Assembly: GCF_001905545.1 (NCBI RefSeq)
Contig: NZ_LIPD01000006.1
Coordinates: 310,001 to 374,000 of the forward strand
Direction: 5' to 3'
Length of the DNA: 64,000 bases
Source: Streptomyces sp. CB02056
GTDB taxonomy: Bacteria > Actinomycetota > Actinomycetes > Streptomycetales > Streptomycetaceae
This document shows, piece after piece, positions 7,626-16,416 of the stretch (position 1 is its first letter; each line of letters starts with the position of its first letter). Position numbers and translations under genes: made by a program. The notes beneath the pieces are model-generated. The model was given only the letters and a program-made list of their open reading frames with translations, was not told where the DNA came from and searched no databases.

Positions 7626-8324
7626 ATGGCCCGCAGGAAGAAGCAGAAGAGGCCGCTCGCGGAGGGGGTGGTCCGGCCGCCGAAGCGGGTCCGCAGGCGC
7701 CCGGAGCCGCAGCTGTCGCCGAAGGCGGTCCGCCGGACGGCCTGGCCGGTCGGGGTGCTCACCCCGGTGCTGATGGTCGGCCTGGCCGTGCTCGGCAGCA
7801 ACCCGGACTACGAACTCCCCTGCGGCATCCTGGCGTTCGTGGTGCTCTCGGCGGGCGTCATCGGGCTCGGCTTCGTCCGGCCCCGCGGCCTGGTCATCTG
7901 GCCGGCCGTCCTGTTCGGCGTGCTGCTGCTGGCGCTGCCGGCGGGGAGCATCCGGGCGCAGATCCTCACCGACCGCGGGGTGGAGACCGCGGTGGTGGTC
8001 ACCGCGGCCCACAGCGCCAAGGACAAGAACGGCACCGTCAGCTGGACCTGCGACCTGCGCCGCGCCGACGGGCGGCCGCTGCCGCACGCCCGGGTCGGCG
8101 GCTTCGGCTGCTCGGCGTACGCCGTCGGCGACACCGAGAACGTCCTGGTCGACCCGGCGGGCTGGGCCCCGCCGGTCTCCCTGGACGAGGACCTCCCGTT
8201 CCGCCGCGGCGGCGTCTACGTCACCGCGGCGCTGGCCGTCCTGTGGGGCCTGCTCACCCTGGTCGCGGCGCGCCGCACCCTGCGGGATCCGGGCGCCGCG
8301 GCCGGTCAGCGGGGCGGCAGGTAG
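7626..8324 (+). CDS. Membrane protein of unknown function
   Basis: A 232-residue protein. It has a strongly basic N-terminus (MARRKKQKRP and VRRRPEP), then three closely spaced membrane segments at about residues 40-112, a soluble loop (about 113-195) with two Cys (WTCDLRR, FGCSAYAVGD), and a final membrane segment near 200-220. The loop ending VLVDPAGWAPP recalls DUF3592-type proteins, but I would not assign it. The ATG at 7626 has GGGGGAAGG upstream. Its last 19 bp overlap the convergent beta-propeller gene. Confidence 0.75.
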   Translation: MARRKKQKRPLAEGVVRPPKRVRRRPEPQLSPKAVRRTAWPVGVLTPVLMVGLAVLGSNPDYELPCGILAFVVLSAGVIGLGFVRPRGLVIWPAVLFGVLLLALPAGSIRAQILTDRGVETAVVVTAAHSAKDKNGTVSWTCDLRRADGRPLPHARVGGFGCSAYAVGDTENVLVDPAGWAPPVSLDEDLPFRRGGVYVTAALAVLWGLLTLVAARRTLRDPGAAAGQRGGR

Positions 8325-9622
8325 CGCACCAGGACGTCGGAGCCGGTGCCGTTCAGGGCGCCGAACAGCAGGGTGGTGCCGAACGCGTCCACGGCGGGCG
8401 CGAAGGACGGGCCGACGCCCTCGGCGACCCGCTCGACCAGGCCGGTCCTCAGGTCCCGCCGGAAGAGGTCCGGGGCGCCGTTGGTGTCGCCGGGCACCAG
8501 GCCGGCGTCGTCCGAGACGAAGTAGGCCCAGCGGTCGTCCGCCGTCATGACGCCCGGCTGGGTGCCGGCGGGGGCCACCTCGGTGACCGCCCCGGTGCGC
8601 AGGTCGCGGGCGAGGAGCGGGACGCGGGTGGCGCCTTGGCCGGGCTCGAACACCCGGAACAGCGCGAACCGGCCGTCGGGGCTCAGCCGGCTCTGCCGCA
8701 CGGCGTCGCGCAGGGTGCCGCTCGCGTCGACGCTCGCGCCCTCGATCCGGCCGGTGCGGGTGTCGTAGACGTAGAGCGGGAAGAGCTGGCGGGCGGGCGG
8801 CGGCTTCACGGCGGGCTCGGCGGGCCGGGCGGTCGGGCCGGTCGCGGCGGCCGGCAGCAGGTTGGCCGCCTTCGACCGGAACGCGACGGTCCGGCCGTCC
8901 GCGCTGAGCGAGGGCTCCACCGAGCCGCCGTCGGCGGGGGCGCCGCCCTGCCCGGTGCTGACCAGCCGGGTGCCGCCGGTCCGGCGGTCCGTCAGGTAGA
9001 CGTTGGCGGTGCCGGCCCCCGCCCCGGGGGCGAGGTCGGCGCGGTCCGAGGAGTAGGCGACGAAGCGGCCGTCGGCGCTGATCGCGGGGCTGACGGAGTT
9101 TCCGGCGCCGGTGCCGGCGGTGACCAGCTCGGTGCGGCCGGTCAGGCGGTCGCGGACGTAGACGTCGGTGCGGCCGCTGCCGTTCCCGGGGACGGCGTTG
9201 GCGGCGTCGCTGCTGAAGGCGACGTAGCGGCCGTCGGCACTGATCGCCGCCTGGCTGGTGGAGCCGTCCAGCTGGGCGCCGTCGTCGGCGAGGCTGACCC
9301 GCTCGGTGTGCCGCGTCCACAGGTCGCGGACGAAGACGTCGTAGAGGCGGTTGGTGTCCCCGGGCACCAGGTTCGAGGCCAGCGAGGTGAACAGGGCGTA
9401 CCGGCCGTCGGCGCTCAGCCCGAGCGGCTCGGACCAGTCGTCGGCGGGCGCGCCGTCGGGGCTCACGTTCACCCGGACCGGGTCACCGCTCGCGGACGCG
9501 GATGCGGACGTGAGCGTGAGCGTGGCCGCGGGCTCGGGCCGCGCGTGGGCCGCCGGTGCCGCGGTGCCTGCCAGCAGCGCGGCCGCCAGGACACAGACCA
9601 CCCGGAGCGTCGTCGTCTTCAT
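8306..9622 (-). CDS. Secreted TolB/WD40-like beta-propeller protein
   Basis: A 438-residue exported protein. Signal peptide at 1-27 (AAPAAHA). The rest is built of about seven repeats of the form LSADGRYALFTSLASNLVPGDTN (first at about 70) followed by VFVRDL-T: also ISADGRYVAFSSDAAN, ISADGRFVAYSSDRAD, LSADGRTVAFRSKAAN, LSPDGRFALFRVF. These are PD40/WD40-like TolB propeller blades. Such Streptomyces proteins are extracellular with unknown ligands. GGGGAGGGGAG precedes the ATG at 9622. The 3' end overlaps the convergent membrane-protein gene by 19 bp, with no room for a terminator. Confidence 0.85.
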   Translation of the reverse strand: MKTTTLRVVCVLAAALLAGTAAPAAHARPEPAATLTLTSASASASGDPVRVNVSPDGAPADDWSEPLGLSADGRYALFTSLASNLVPGDTNRLYDVFVRDLWTRHTERVSLADDGAQLDGSTSQAAISADGRYVAFSSDAANAVPGNGSGRTDVYVRDRLTGRTELVTAGTGAGNSVSPAISADGRFVAYSSDRADLAPGAGAGTANVYLTDRRTGGTRLVSTGQGGAPADGGSVEPSLSADGRTVAFRSKAANLLPAAATGPTARPAEPAVKPPPARQLFPLYVYDTRTGRIEGASVDASGTLRDAVRQSRLSPDGRFALFRVFEPGQGATRVPLLARDLRTGAVTEVAPAGTQPGVMTADDRWAYFVSDDAGLVPGDTNGAPDLFRRDLRTGLVERVAEGVGPSFAPAVDAFGTTLLFGALNGTGSDVLVRYLPPR

Positions 9623-9840
9623 GGGCTCCCCTCCCCTTGGATTCCTCGTGGATTCCCCCGCACTCCCCCGTCCCCCAGGAGGAAGCCAACCCTCCGGTCG
9701 TGGCCACGGTCAACCCGACCACGCCCGAGACGGGTACGATCTCGCCAACTCCCCTCCACATCAGGCGTGTTCCCGCTCTTCCTTGCCGGTTCGGCAAAAA
9801 CCCCTTGGCCGCGCGCGGCCACCGGTGCGAGGGTCCGGGA

Positions 9841-11088
9841 ATGACCGTTGACGAACCCTTTGCCCTGCCGACGGCCCTGCCCGGCGGCCTGCTCCTGCGC
9901 GAGTCCCGGCCGGAGGACGAGGAGCGGATCGGCGCGCTGCTCACGGAGCGCGGCGACCCGGGGGACGCGCTCGACCACCGCCTGGTGGTCGAGGACCCGG
10001 ACGCCGGCCGGTCGGCCAGCGCCGTGGTGGTCGACGGCGACCGGGTCGTCTCCACCGCCACCCTGCTGGACGAGGAGCTGCGCCTCGGCGGTGTCCGACT
10101 GCCCGCCGGGCAGGTCGACATGGTCGCCACCGACGGGGAGTACGAGGGCCGCGGCCTGGTCCGGGCCCTGCTGCGGTGGGCGCACGCACGCTCCGCCGCG
10201 CGCGGGCACGTGGTCCAGGTGATGATCGGAATCCCGTACTTCTACCGGCTGTTCGGCTACGAGTACGCGATCGACATCCCGGTCTCGCGGCCGCTGCTCA
10301 CCGCCCCGCCCGCCGTCGGCGCCGGGGACGCCCCCGCGCTGCGCACCGCCCGAGCGGCGGACCTGCCCGCTCTGGCCACGCTCCAGGAGCAGGCGCAGCG
10401 CGGCTTCGACCTCGCGATGGGCCACGCCCCCGCCCGCTGGCGCTGGCTGCTGGCGCACGAGGCGAGCACCCTGCGGGTGGTCGAGCGCGCGGGCGAGGTG
10501 GTGGCGGTGGGCCGCACCACCCCGGTGGACGACGGCGAGTTCCACCTGGTCGAGGCGGCCGCCGCGGACGAGCGGGCGGCGCGCGAACTGCTGGCCGGTG
10601 TGGCGGCGTTGGCGCCCGAGGCGCGGCTCCAGGTGGTGCACCGGCCCGGCACCCTGCCGGCCACCGTCTGGCACGGGCTGCTGGACGACACCCCGCGCGC
10701 CGAGGCGGAGCAGTACTACGTCCGCGTCCCCGATCCGGCCGTGCTGCTCGACCGGCTGCGCCCCCTGTTCCGCCAACGCCTCGCCGCCGCCGGCCTGGAC
10801 CGCGCCGACGGCGAACTGCTGCTCTCCACCTACCGCGCGCACTACCGGATCCCGCTCGGCGAGCGGGATCCGGGCTCGGTGGTCACGGGCGGCACGATGC
10901 AGGGCACGGGCCCGGGCGGCGGCGTGGGCGTGGCGCCGGACGCGCTGGCGGCGCTGCTCTTCGGGCCGTACGGGCTGGAGGGGTTGAGCCGCATCCGGCC
11001 GGACGTGTACGGGCGTGGGGACGAGGAGCTGCACCGGGCGCTGTTCCCGCCGCTGACGTCCGATCTGCTGACGTACTACCTGCCGTGA
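9841..11088 (+). CDS. Eis-like GNAT N-acetyltransferase
   Basis: A 415-residue protein of the Eis type, with two GNAT-like domains and a C-terminal SCP2-like domain. The N-terminal acetyl-CoA site is VDMVATDGEYEGRGLVRAL (near residues 96-115) and IPYFYRLFGYEYA follows, as in Eis enzymes. The C-terminus has LGERDPGSVVTGGTMQ and the closing LFPPLTSDLLTYYLP. Eis enzymes acetylate amines, including aminoglycosides; the substrate here is unknown. ATG at 9841 is preceded by GAGGGTCCGGGA. Divergent from the propeller gene, followed by a leaderless PH-domain gene. Confidence 0.85.
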   Translation: MTVDEPFALPTALPGGLLLRESRPEDEERIGALLTERGDPGDALDHRLVVEDPDAGRSASAVVVDGDRVVSTATLLDEELRLGGVRLPAGQVDMVATDGEYEGRGLVRALLRWAHARSAARGHVVQVMIGIPYFYRLFGYEYAIDIPVSRPLLTAPPAVGAGDAPALRTARAADLPALATLQEQAQRGFDLAMGHAPARWRWLLAHEASTLRVVERAGEVVAVGRTTPVDDGEFHLVEAAAADERAARELLAGVAALAPEARLQVVHRPGTLPATVWHGLLDDTPRAEAEQYYVRVPDPAVLLDRLRPLFRQRLAAAGLDRADGELLLSTYRAHYRIPLGERDPGSVVTGGTMQGTGPGGGVGVAPDALAALLFGPYGLEGLSRIRPDVYGRGDEELHRALFPPLTSDLLTYYLP

Positions 11089-11125
11089 CGTCCCGTCCGC
11101 CGGGCCCCGTCACGGGGACCCCGCC

Positions 11126-11156
11126 CTGTCGGGGCCCGGCGACCGGGGCGTAGGGT
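11126..11156 (+). promoter_or_regulatory. Probable leaderless promoter (CTGTCG-N19-TAGGGT)
   Basis: The -10 TAGGGT at 11151-11156 is followed by seven bases and then the GTG at 11164, the spacing expected for transcription starting at the start codon. No Shine-Dalgarno site fits that GTG better. Confidence 0.4.
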
Positions 11157-11163
11157 GCGCCCT

Positions 11164-11733
11164 GTGAACGAACTGATCTTCCGGGGGAAAGACAAGTTCC
11201 GCCCGTCCTGGTCCGATTTCGGCCTGCTCGCGATCATCCTCGCGGCCCAACTGGTCATCGGCTACAAGAGGCTCGGCCTCGTCCCGACGCTCCTGATCGT
11301 CGCCGGGACCCTGGTGATCGCCGTCCCGAGCCGCTACGCCACCATGCGGTGCTGGAGCCGGGTCGGTGCCGACGGGATCACCCTCTGCTGGGGGCTCGGC
11401 CGTGGCCGCACCTACTCCTGGCAGCAGATCGCCTGGATCGACGTGCGGGAGACCAAGGGCTTCGGCATGAGCGAGGGCACGCGCGCGGCCCGGATCCACA
11501 CCGTCGACGGCCGGCGCCGCTCGCTTCCGGCCCTCCAGAGCAGCACCTTCTACCCGTCGGCGGACTTCGACACGGACTTCCGCCGGGTCGTCAACTGGTG
11601 GGAGCTCAGCACCGAGCCGGGCGAGCGCGTCCGGCCGGGCGCCCAGGTGCGGGACCGGCTGACGCCGGTGAAGGTCGGGCTCCTGGCCTCCGTCGTCCTC
11701 GGTGCCGTCATCCTCGTCGACGTCCTGCGGTAA
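11164..11733 (+). CDS. PH-domain-like membrane protein
   Basis: A 189-residue protein (GTG start; another GTG lies three codons upstream but inside the -10). Two membrane segments at about residues 19-57 (FGLLAIILAAQLVIGY, LLIVAGTLVIAV), then a PH-like (bPH) segment with GADGITLCWGLGRGRTYSWQQIAWIDV and the disulfide-free strand pattern of actinobacterial PH_6/PH_10 proteins, and a last membrane segment at the C-terminus (VGLLASVVLGAVILVDVL). Function unknown. Convergent with the debranching enzyme gene across a hairpin. Confidence 0.75.
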   Translation: MNELIFRGKDKFRPSWSDFGLLAIILAAQLVIGYKRLGLVPTLLIVAGTLVIAVPSRYATMRCWSRVGADGITLCWGLGRGRTYSWQQIAWIDVRETKGFGMSEGTRAARIHTVDGRRRSLPALQSSTFYPSADFDTDFRRVVNWWELSTEPGERVRPGAQVRDRLTPVKVGLLASVVLGAVILVDVLR

Positions 11734-11750
11734 CCACCGGAACTCCCGGT

Positions 11751-11784
11751 TCGGCTCCGGTTCCCACCCGGGAGCCGGAGCCGA
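11751..11784. terminator. Bidirectional hairpin terminator
   Basis: 15-bp arms (11751-11765, 11770-11784) with one G-U pair and a 4-nt loop, between convergent genes. Confidence 0.7.
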
Positions 11785-11834
11785 CCTGTGTTCCGCGCGA
11801 CCGAAGCGCCGTCGGCGCACCGCGGTGCCGCCGG

Positions 11835-13904
11835 TCAGTCGACCACGGTGACCGTGAAGCCCTCGGGCGCCCGCAGCCGGACCGCGCCGGTGTGGTCGGT
11901 GGTCACCTCGATCGGCAGTCCGGCCACCGTCAGCCCGTCGATCCGCAGCGACTCGTACCCGGCGGGCACCCGCGCCCGGACCGTCAGCCGACGGCCCGGT
12001 GCGTCGGCCTCCAGGCCGAGCAGCGACTGGAGGACCGTCACGGCGGAGGCGGCGGCCCAGGCCTGCGGGCGGCAGGACGCCGGGTACGGGACAGGACGGG
12101 CGTAGTGCTCGCGCGGATGGCCGCCGAAGAGCTCGGGCAGCCGGTGGTCGAAGCCCGCGGCGGCGCGCACCAGTCCCGCGGCCAGCGGCTCGGCGGCCTC
12201 GTGCAGTCCGGCCTTGGCGAGGCCGTGGACGGCGATGGCGCTGTCGTGCGGCCAGACCGAACCGGTGTGGTAGCCGAGCGGGTTGAAGCCGGCCGCGGCG
12301 GCGTCCAGGGTGCGCAGCCCGTAGCCGCTGTCCATGCCCGGGGCGGTGAGCCGGGCGGCGACCAGGGCGCTCTCCTCGGCGTCGAGCAGGCCGGTGCCGA
12401 GCAGGTGGCCCATGTTGGAGGCGATCGAGTCGACCCGGCGCTTGTCGCCGTCGAGGGCGACCACCGGGTAGCGGCCGTTTCCGTCCTCGGTCCAGAAGCT
12501 GTCGCGGAAGCGTTCCCGCAGCCGCTCGGCCCACTGCCGCCAGTGCTCGGCGCCGGGGCGGCCGAAGGCCTCCAGCAGGTCGGCCGCCTTGACCGCCGCC
12601 TCGTGGGCGTAGGCCTGGACCTCGCTGAGCGCGATCGGGGCGTCGGCGATCCGGCCGTCGCGGAAGCGGATGCTGTCGGAGGAGTCCTTCCAGCCCTGGT
12701 TGGACAGGCCGCTGCCGGTGCTGTCCACGTACTCCAGGAAGCCGTCGCCGTCCGCGTCGGCGTACCGCTCCAGCCAGTCGAGGGCGGCCTCGGCGTGCGG
12801 GAGGAGGTCCTCGACCTGGTCGGCGGGCAGGCCCCAGCGCCAGGCGTCGTGCAGCAGGACGAGCCAGAGCGGGGTGGCGTCGGCGGTGCCGAAGTAGCAG
12901 GGCGGCAGGTGGGCGCCGGTGTCGAGGTGCTGCTCGGCGCGGCGGACCTCGTGCAGGATCTTGCCGGGCTGCTCCTCGGTGGCCGGGTCGACGGCGCGGC
13001 CCTGGCGCCGGGCCAGGGTGCGCAGGGTGCCGGCGGCGAGCTCGGTGCCGAGCGGGAGGAGCATCCGGGCCGCCCAGAGCGAGTCGCGGCCGAACAGGGT
13101 GAGGAACCAGGGCGCGCCGGCGCCGAGGAAGGTGTCGGCGGGGCTCAGCGGGTCGGTGAGCAGCAGGCCGCGCAGGTCCTGGTGGGAGCGGGCGAGCCAG
13201 TGGCCGAGGTCGTGTTCGCGGCCGGTGACCTCGGGGGTGTGCCAGGGGGCGGCGTCGGCGGGCGGGGCGGGGAAGAGGTCGCCCTCGGCGTGTTCGGCGG
13301 TGCACTCCAGGACGGCGTGCCAGGACTGGCCGGGGGCGAGTTCGATGTCGTAGCCGGCGGTGCCGGTGGCGGGGTCGAGGTGGTCGGGGGCCGGGGTGAG
13401 GGCGAGGACGGCGGTGAGCGGGCCCCGGCTCCAGCGCAGTGCGTCGTCGCCGTCGGCGCCGGCGGTCAGCGGGGTGTCGGCGCGGCCGGCCTTGACGGTG
13501 TCCATCGCGGCGAAGTCGCTCTCGGCGCGCAGGTCCAGGCGCAGCCGGGCGGTGAGGTCGCCGCCGTTGTGGACGGTGTAGCGCTCGGTGAGGCGTCCGG
13601 GGGCGAGTTCGCGGCGGCGTTCCAGGGTGGTGGCGGGGTCGGCGGTCCGCTCGGCGAGGCCGCGCAGCACGGTGACGAAGGTGGTGCTGCCGTCCGGTCC
13701 CTCGGCGGTGGCGACGGGGGCGTTGGGGACGCCGGGGACGGTGGCCTCCAGGCGGGAGAGGATCCGGCGGTCCCCGTGGAAGAAGCCGTCCGCTCCCCTG
13801 GCGAACCGGCCGTCGGGGCGGGAGGCGCAGAAGCTCGGGGCGGCCACGGAGAGCCGGGCGTCGTGCAGGAACGGCTGCAGGTCAATCGCTTCCATCGCTG
13901 ACAT
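11835..13904 (-). CDS. Glycogen-debranching-like (amylo-alpha-1,6-glucosidase family) enzyme
   Basis: A 689-residue cytosolic protein. The N-terminal third is the GDE_N_bis-type beta domain (FLHDARLSVAAPSF, DGFFHGDRRILSRLE, RYTVHNGGDLTARLRLDLRAESDFA). The rest is an (alpha/alpha)6 barrel with WFLTLFGRDSLWAARMLLPLG, STGSGLSNQGWKDSSDSI, LSEVQAYAHEA and FNPLGYHTGSVWPHDSAI, all hallmark blocks of this family. Members cleave oligosaccharides, but the linkage is often unproven. ATG at 13904 was chosen because GAGGATGAAGAG lies upstream; an ATG at 13946 is possible. Divergent from the LacI gene across two operators, so probably co-regulated with that sugar operon. Confidence 0.85.
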   Translation of the reverse strand: MSAMEAIDLQPFLHDARLSVAAPSFCASRPDGRFARGADGFFHGDRRILSRLEATVPGVPNAPVATAEGPDGSTTFVTVLRGLAERTADPATTLERRRELAPGRLTERYTVHNGGDLTARLRLDLRAESDFAAMDTVKAGRADTPLTAGADGDDALRWSRGPLTAVLALTPAPDHLDPATGTAGYDIELAPGQSWHAVLECTAEHAEGDLFPAPPADAAPWHTPEVTGREHDLGHWLARSHQDLRGLLLTDPLSPADTFLGAGAPWFLTLFGRDSLWAARMLLPLGTELAAGTLRTLARRQGRAVDPATEEQPGKILHEVRRAEQHLDTGAHLPPCYFGTADATPLWLVLLHDAWRWGLPADQVEDLLPHAEAALDWLERYADADGDGFLEYVDSTGSGLSNQGWKDSSDSIRFRDGRIADAPIALSEVQAYAHEAAVKAADLLEAFGRPGAEHWRQWAERLRERFRDSFWTEDGNGRYPVVALDGDKRRVDSIASNMGHLLGTGLLDAEESALVAARLTAPGMDSGYGLRTLDAAAAGFNPLGYHTGSVWPHDSAIAVHGLAKAGLHEAAEPLAAGLVRAAAGFDHRLPELFGGHPREHYARPVPYPASCRPQAWAAASAVTVLQSLLGLEADAPGRRLTVRARVPAGYESLRIDGLTVAGLPIEVTTDHTGAVRLRAPEGFTVTVVD

Positions 13905-13967
13905 GGTCTCTTCATCCTCTGCTGGGGGCTTGACAGTTGCTTCCACCCGGGCGCAACCTTTCTGCCG

Positions 13968-13981
13968 TTGGAGCGTTCCAA
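13968..13981. promoter_or_regulatory. LacI-type operator O1
   Basis: Near-perfect 14-bp palindrome TTGGAGCGTTCCAA with the central CG typical of LacI-family operators. A TTGACA -35 for the plus strand lies at 13930-13935, so this site would cover the start region of the rightward transcript. Confidence 0.7.
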
Positions 13982-14019
13982 GACATTAACCCCCCTGGTG
14001 GGGATGATGGAACCCCGGA

Positions 14020-14033
14020 TTGGAACGCTCCAA
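14020..14033. promoter_or_regulatory. LacI-type operator O2, exact reverse complement of O1
   Basis: TTGGAACGCTCCAA. Centre-to-centre distance to O1 is 52 bp, five helical turns, so two repressor dimers would lie on the same DNA face between the divergent debranching-enzyme and LacI genes. Confidence 0.7.
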
Positions 14034-14071
14034 CATTCATGTCGATGGAGACAGAACCTAGGATCGCCGTC

Positions 14072-15106
14072 ATGCATGCACACTCATCGCCCCGGCCCAG
14101 GACAGGGTCCGCCGTGACCCTCGAAATGGTCGCCGCCCGGGCCGGCGTGGGCCGCCAGACGGTCTCCAACGCGATCAACTCGCCCGAGCTGCTGCGCCCG
14201 CAGACGCTGGAGCGGGTCCGGCGCGCCATCGACGAGCTCGGCTACCGGCCGCACCGGGCCGCGCAGGCCCTGAAGACCAGGGCCAGCCGGCTGATCGGCT
14301 ACGGCATCCGCTCCAGCAGCACCGGCGTCGCGACCCCCGTCCTGGACCGGTTCCTGCACTCGCTCTCCGAGGCCGCCGACCGGGCCGGCTACCGGGTGGT
14401 GCTGTTCGCCGTCGCCCCCGGGGACGACGAGCTCACCAGCTACCGGCAACTGCTGGACGAGCACGGCGCGGACGGCTTCGTGCTCAGCGGCACCGACCGC
14501 GGCGACCGCCGCCAGGGCTGGCTGCACGAACAGGGCGTCCCGTACGTCGCCTTCGGCCGCACCTGGAGCGGCCGGGACGTCGGCGACTGGGTCGACGTGG
14601 ACGGCGCCGCCGGGACCTCGGCCGCCGTCCGGCACCTCGCCGGGCTCGGCCACCGCAGGATCGGCTTCCTCGGCTGGCCCAAGGGCTCCGGCGTCGGCGA
14701 CGACCGCGCCCGCGGCTGGCAGAGCACGATGCGCGAACTCGGCCTGCCCACCCGGGGCCGCCGGGCCGAGAGCCCGGACGACCCGGAGCGCGCCACCGAG
14801 GCCGCCGAGCGGCTGCTCGCGGCCGGCGCGACCGCGGTCGTGGCCGCCAGCGACACCCTGGCCCTCGGCTGGTACCAGGCGCTGCGGCACGACGGCCGCA
14901 CCCCCGGCCCGGAGGCAGCCGTCATCGGCTTCGACGACTCGCCGATCGCCCCCCTGCTCTTCCCCTCGCTGTCCAGCCTCGCCCAGCCGCTCGACGCGGT
15001 CGGCCGCGAGTGCATGCGGCTCCTGCTCGACCGGCTCGGCGACCGGCAACGGCCGACCGAACACGTCCTGCTGGAACCGGAACTGGTGCTCCGCGAAAGC
15101 GTGTGA
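14072..15106 (+). CDS. LacI-family transcriptional regulator
   Basis: A 344-residue repressor. The HTH is at about residues 15-36 (VTLEMVAARAGVGRQTVSNAIN), with hinge helix RPHRAAQALKTRASRLIGYG and a periplasmic-binding-protein-like sensor ending VIGFDDSPIAPLLFPSLSSLAQPLDAVGREC, a standard LacI C-terminal block. The ATG at 14072 is preceded by TAGGATCG, which may be a ribosome site or a leaderless -10; earlier in-frame ATGs at 14039 and 14045 would cover the operator. It heads the operon regulator, binding protein, permeases, GH15, and probably represses both directions until a sugar binds. Confidence 0.9.
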   Translation: MHAHSSPRPRTGSAVTLEMVAARAGVGRQTVSNAINSPELLRPQTLERVRRAIDELGYRPHRAAQALKTRASRLIGYGIRSSSTGVATPVLDRFLHSLSEAADRAGYRVVLFAVAPGDDELTSYRQLLDEHGADGFVLSGTDRGDRRQGWLHEQGVPYVAFGRTWSGRDVGDWVDVDGAAGTSAAVRHLAGLGHRRIGFLGWPKGSGVGDDRARGWQSTMRELGLPTRGRRAESPDDPERATEAAERLLAAGATAVVAASDTLALGWYQALRHDGRTPGPEAAVIGFDDSPIAPLLFPSLSSLAQPLDAVGRECMRLLLDRLGDRQRPTEHVLLEPELVLRESV

Positions 15107-15162
15107 CACCGCTCCCCCGAGCCGTCTCCGACCCATCCCCCACCCTCGCAAGGAGATCACGC

Positions 15163-16416
15163 ATGGCCACCTCCCGCACCCTCGCCGCGGCCGCCGTCTG
15201 CGCGGCCGTCGCCCTCGGCGCCGTCACCGGCTGCTCCTCCTCCGGCGGCTTCGGCGACTCGACGGCCAAGCAGTCCTCCGGCGGCAAGCAGGACCTGACG
15301 GTGCTGATCGCCACCTCCGGCGAGGCCGAGACCGCCGCGGTCAAGGCGGCCACCGCCGCCTGGGCACAGCAGACCGGCAACACCGTCACGGTGCAGATCG
15401 CCAGCAACATCAACCAGCAGCTCGGCCAGGCCCTCGCCGGCGGCACCCCGCCGGACCTCTTCTACGTCAACTCCGACCAGTTCGCGAACTACGCCAAGGG
15501 CGGCTCGCTCTACGCCTACGGCGACCAGATACCCGACGCCGCGGACTTCTCCGAGCAGCTGCGCAAGGCCTTCAGCAACGACGGCAAGCTCACCTGCCTG
15601 CCCAAGGACAGCTCCACCCTGGGCCTGGCGATCAACACCGACCTCTGGAAGCAGGCCGGCCTGACCGAGGCCGACTACCCCACCACCTGGCAGCAGCTGT
15701 CCGACGACGCCGCCAAGCTCACCAAGGACGGCGTCACCGGCCTCGTCACCGCCCCCGACTACCAGCGGGTCGGCGCCCTGCTGAAGGAGGCCGGCGGCTG
15801 GATCACCGACCCCGAGCAGAAGACGATGACCGCCGACAGCCCGGCCAACAAGCAGGCACTGGAGTACCTCCAGTCCATGATGAAGGCCGGCTCCGCCAAG
15901 TACGTCGCCGAGGTGGACGCCGGCTGGGGCGGCGAGGCGCTCGGCAAGGGCAAGGCCGCGATGACCATCGAGGGCAACTGGCTGAAGGGGGCGATGGCCA
16001 AGGACTTCCCGAACGTCCCGTACAAGGTGCTCCCGCTGCCCGCCGGCCCGGCCGGCCCCGGTACCCTCGCCTTCAGCAACTGCTGGGGCATCGCCGCCAA
16101 GAGCACCCACCAGGCCGCCGGCGTCGACCTGGTCAAGCACCTGACCAGCGCCGACCAGCAGCTGGAGTTCTCCAAGGCCTTCGGCGTGATGCCCTCGCGC
16201 ACCAGCGCGCTGGCCACCTACGCCCAGCAGTACCCGGAGTCCAAGGCCTGGGTCGACGGCGTCGCCACCTCCCAGCCGCCGGTCACCATCGCCGGGTTCA
16301 ACCAGGTGCTCACCCAGTTCAACACCGACCTCCAGTCGCTGAAGACCGGAGACCCGGCGGCCGTCCTGGGCAGCCTCCAGCGCAACGGCGAGCAGGCGCT
16401 CAAGAATGCCAAGTAA
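15163..16416 (+). CDS. Sugar ABC transporter substrate-binding lipoprotein
   Basis: A 417-residue family 1 extracellular binding protein. Signal peptide with lipobox GAVTGC, so the mature lipoprotein begins at C24. Typical blocks: GGTPPDLFYVNSDQ, GLAINTDLWKQAGL, YPTTWQQLSDDAAKL, KAAMTIEGNWLKGAM, FSNCWGIAAKS. It would present a sugar, probably a glucan oligosaccharide judging from the GH15 and debranching-like neighbours, to the two permeases. AAGGAGAT precedes the ATG at 15163. It lies 56 bp behind the LacI gene and overlaps the first permease by 11 bp. No operator is visible directly upstream, so it is likely read through from the LacI promoter. Confidence 0.9.
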   Translation: MATSRTLAAAAVCAAVALGAVTGCSSSGGFGDSTAKQSSGGKQDLTVLIATSGEAETAAVKAATAAWAQQTGNTVTVQIASNINQQLGQALAGGTPPDLFYVNSDQFANYAKGGSLYAYGDQIPDAADFSEQLRKAFSNDGKLTCLPKDSSTLGLAINTDLWKQAGLTEADYPTTWQQLSDDAAKLTKDGVTGLVTAPDYQRVGALLKEAGGWITDPEQKTMTADSPANKQALEYLQSMMKAGSAKYVAEVDAGWGGEALGKGKAAMTIEGNWLKGAMAKDFPNVPYKVLPLPAGPAGPGTLAFSNCWGIAAKSTHQAAGVDLVKHLTSADQQLEFSKAFGVMPSRTSALATYAQQYPESKAWVDGVATSQPPVTIAGFNQVLTQFNTDLQSLKTGDPAAVLGSLQRNGEQALKNAK

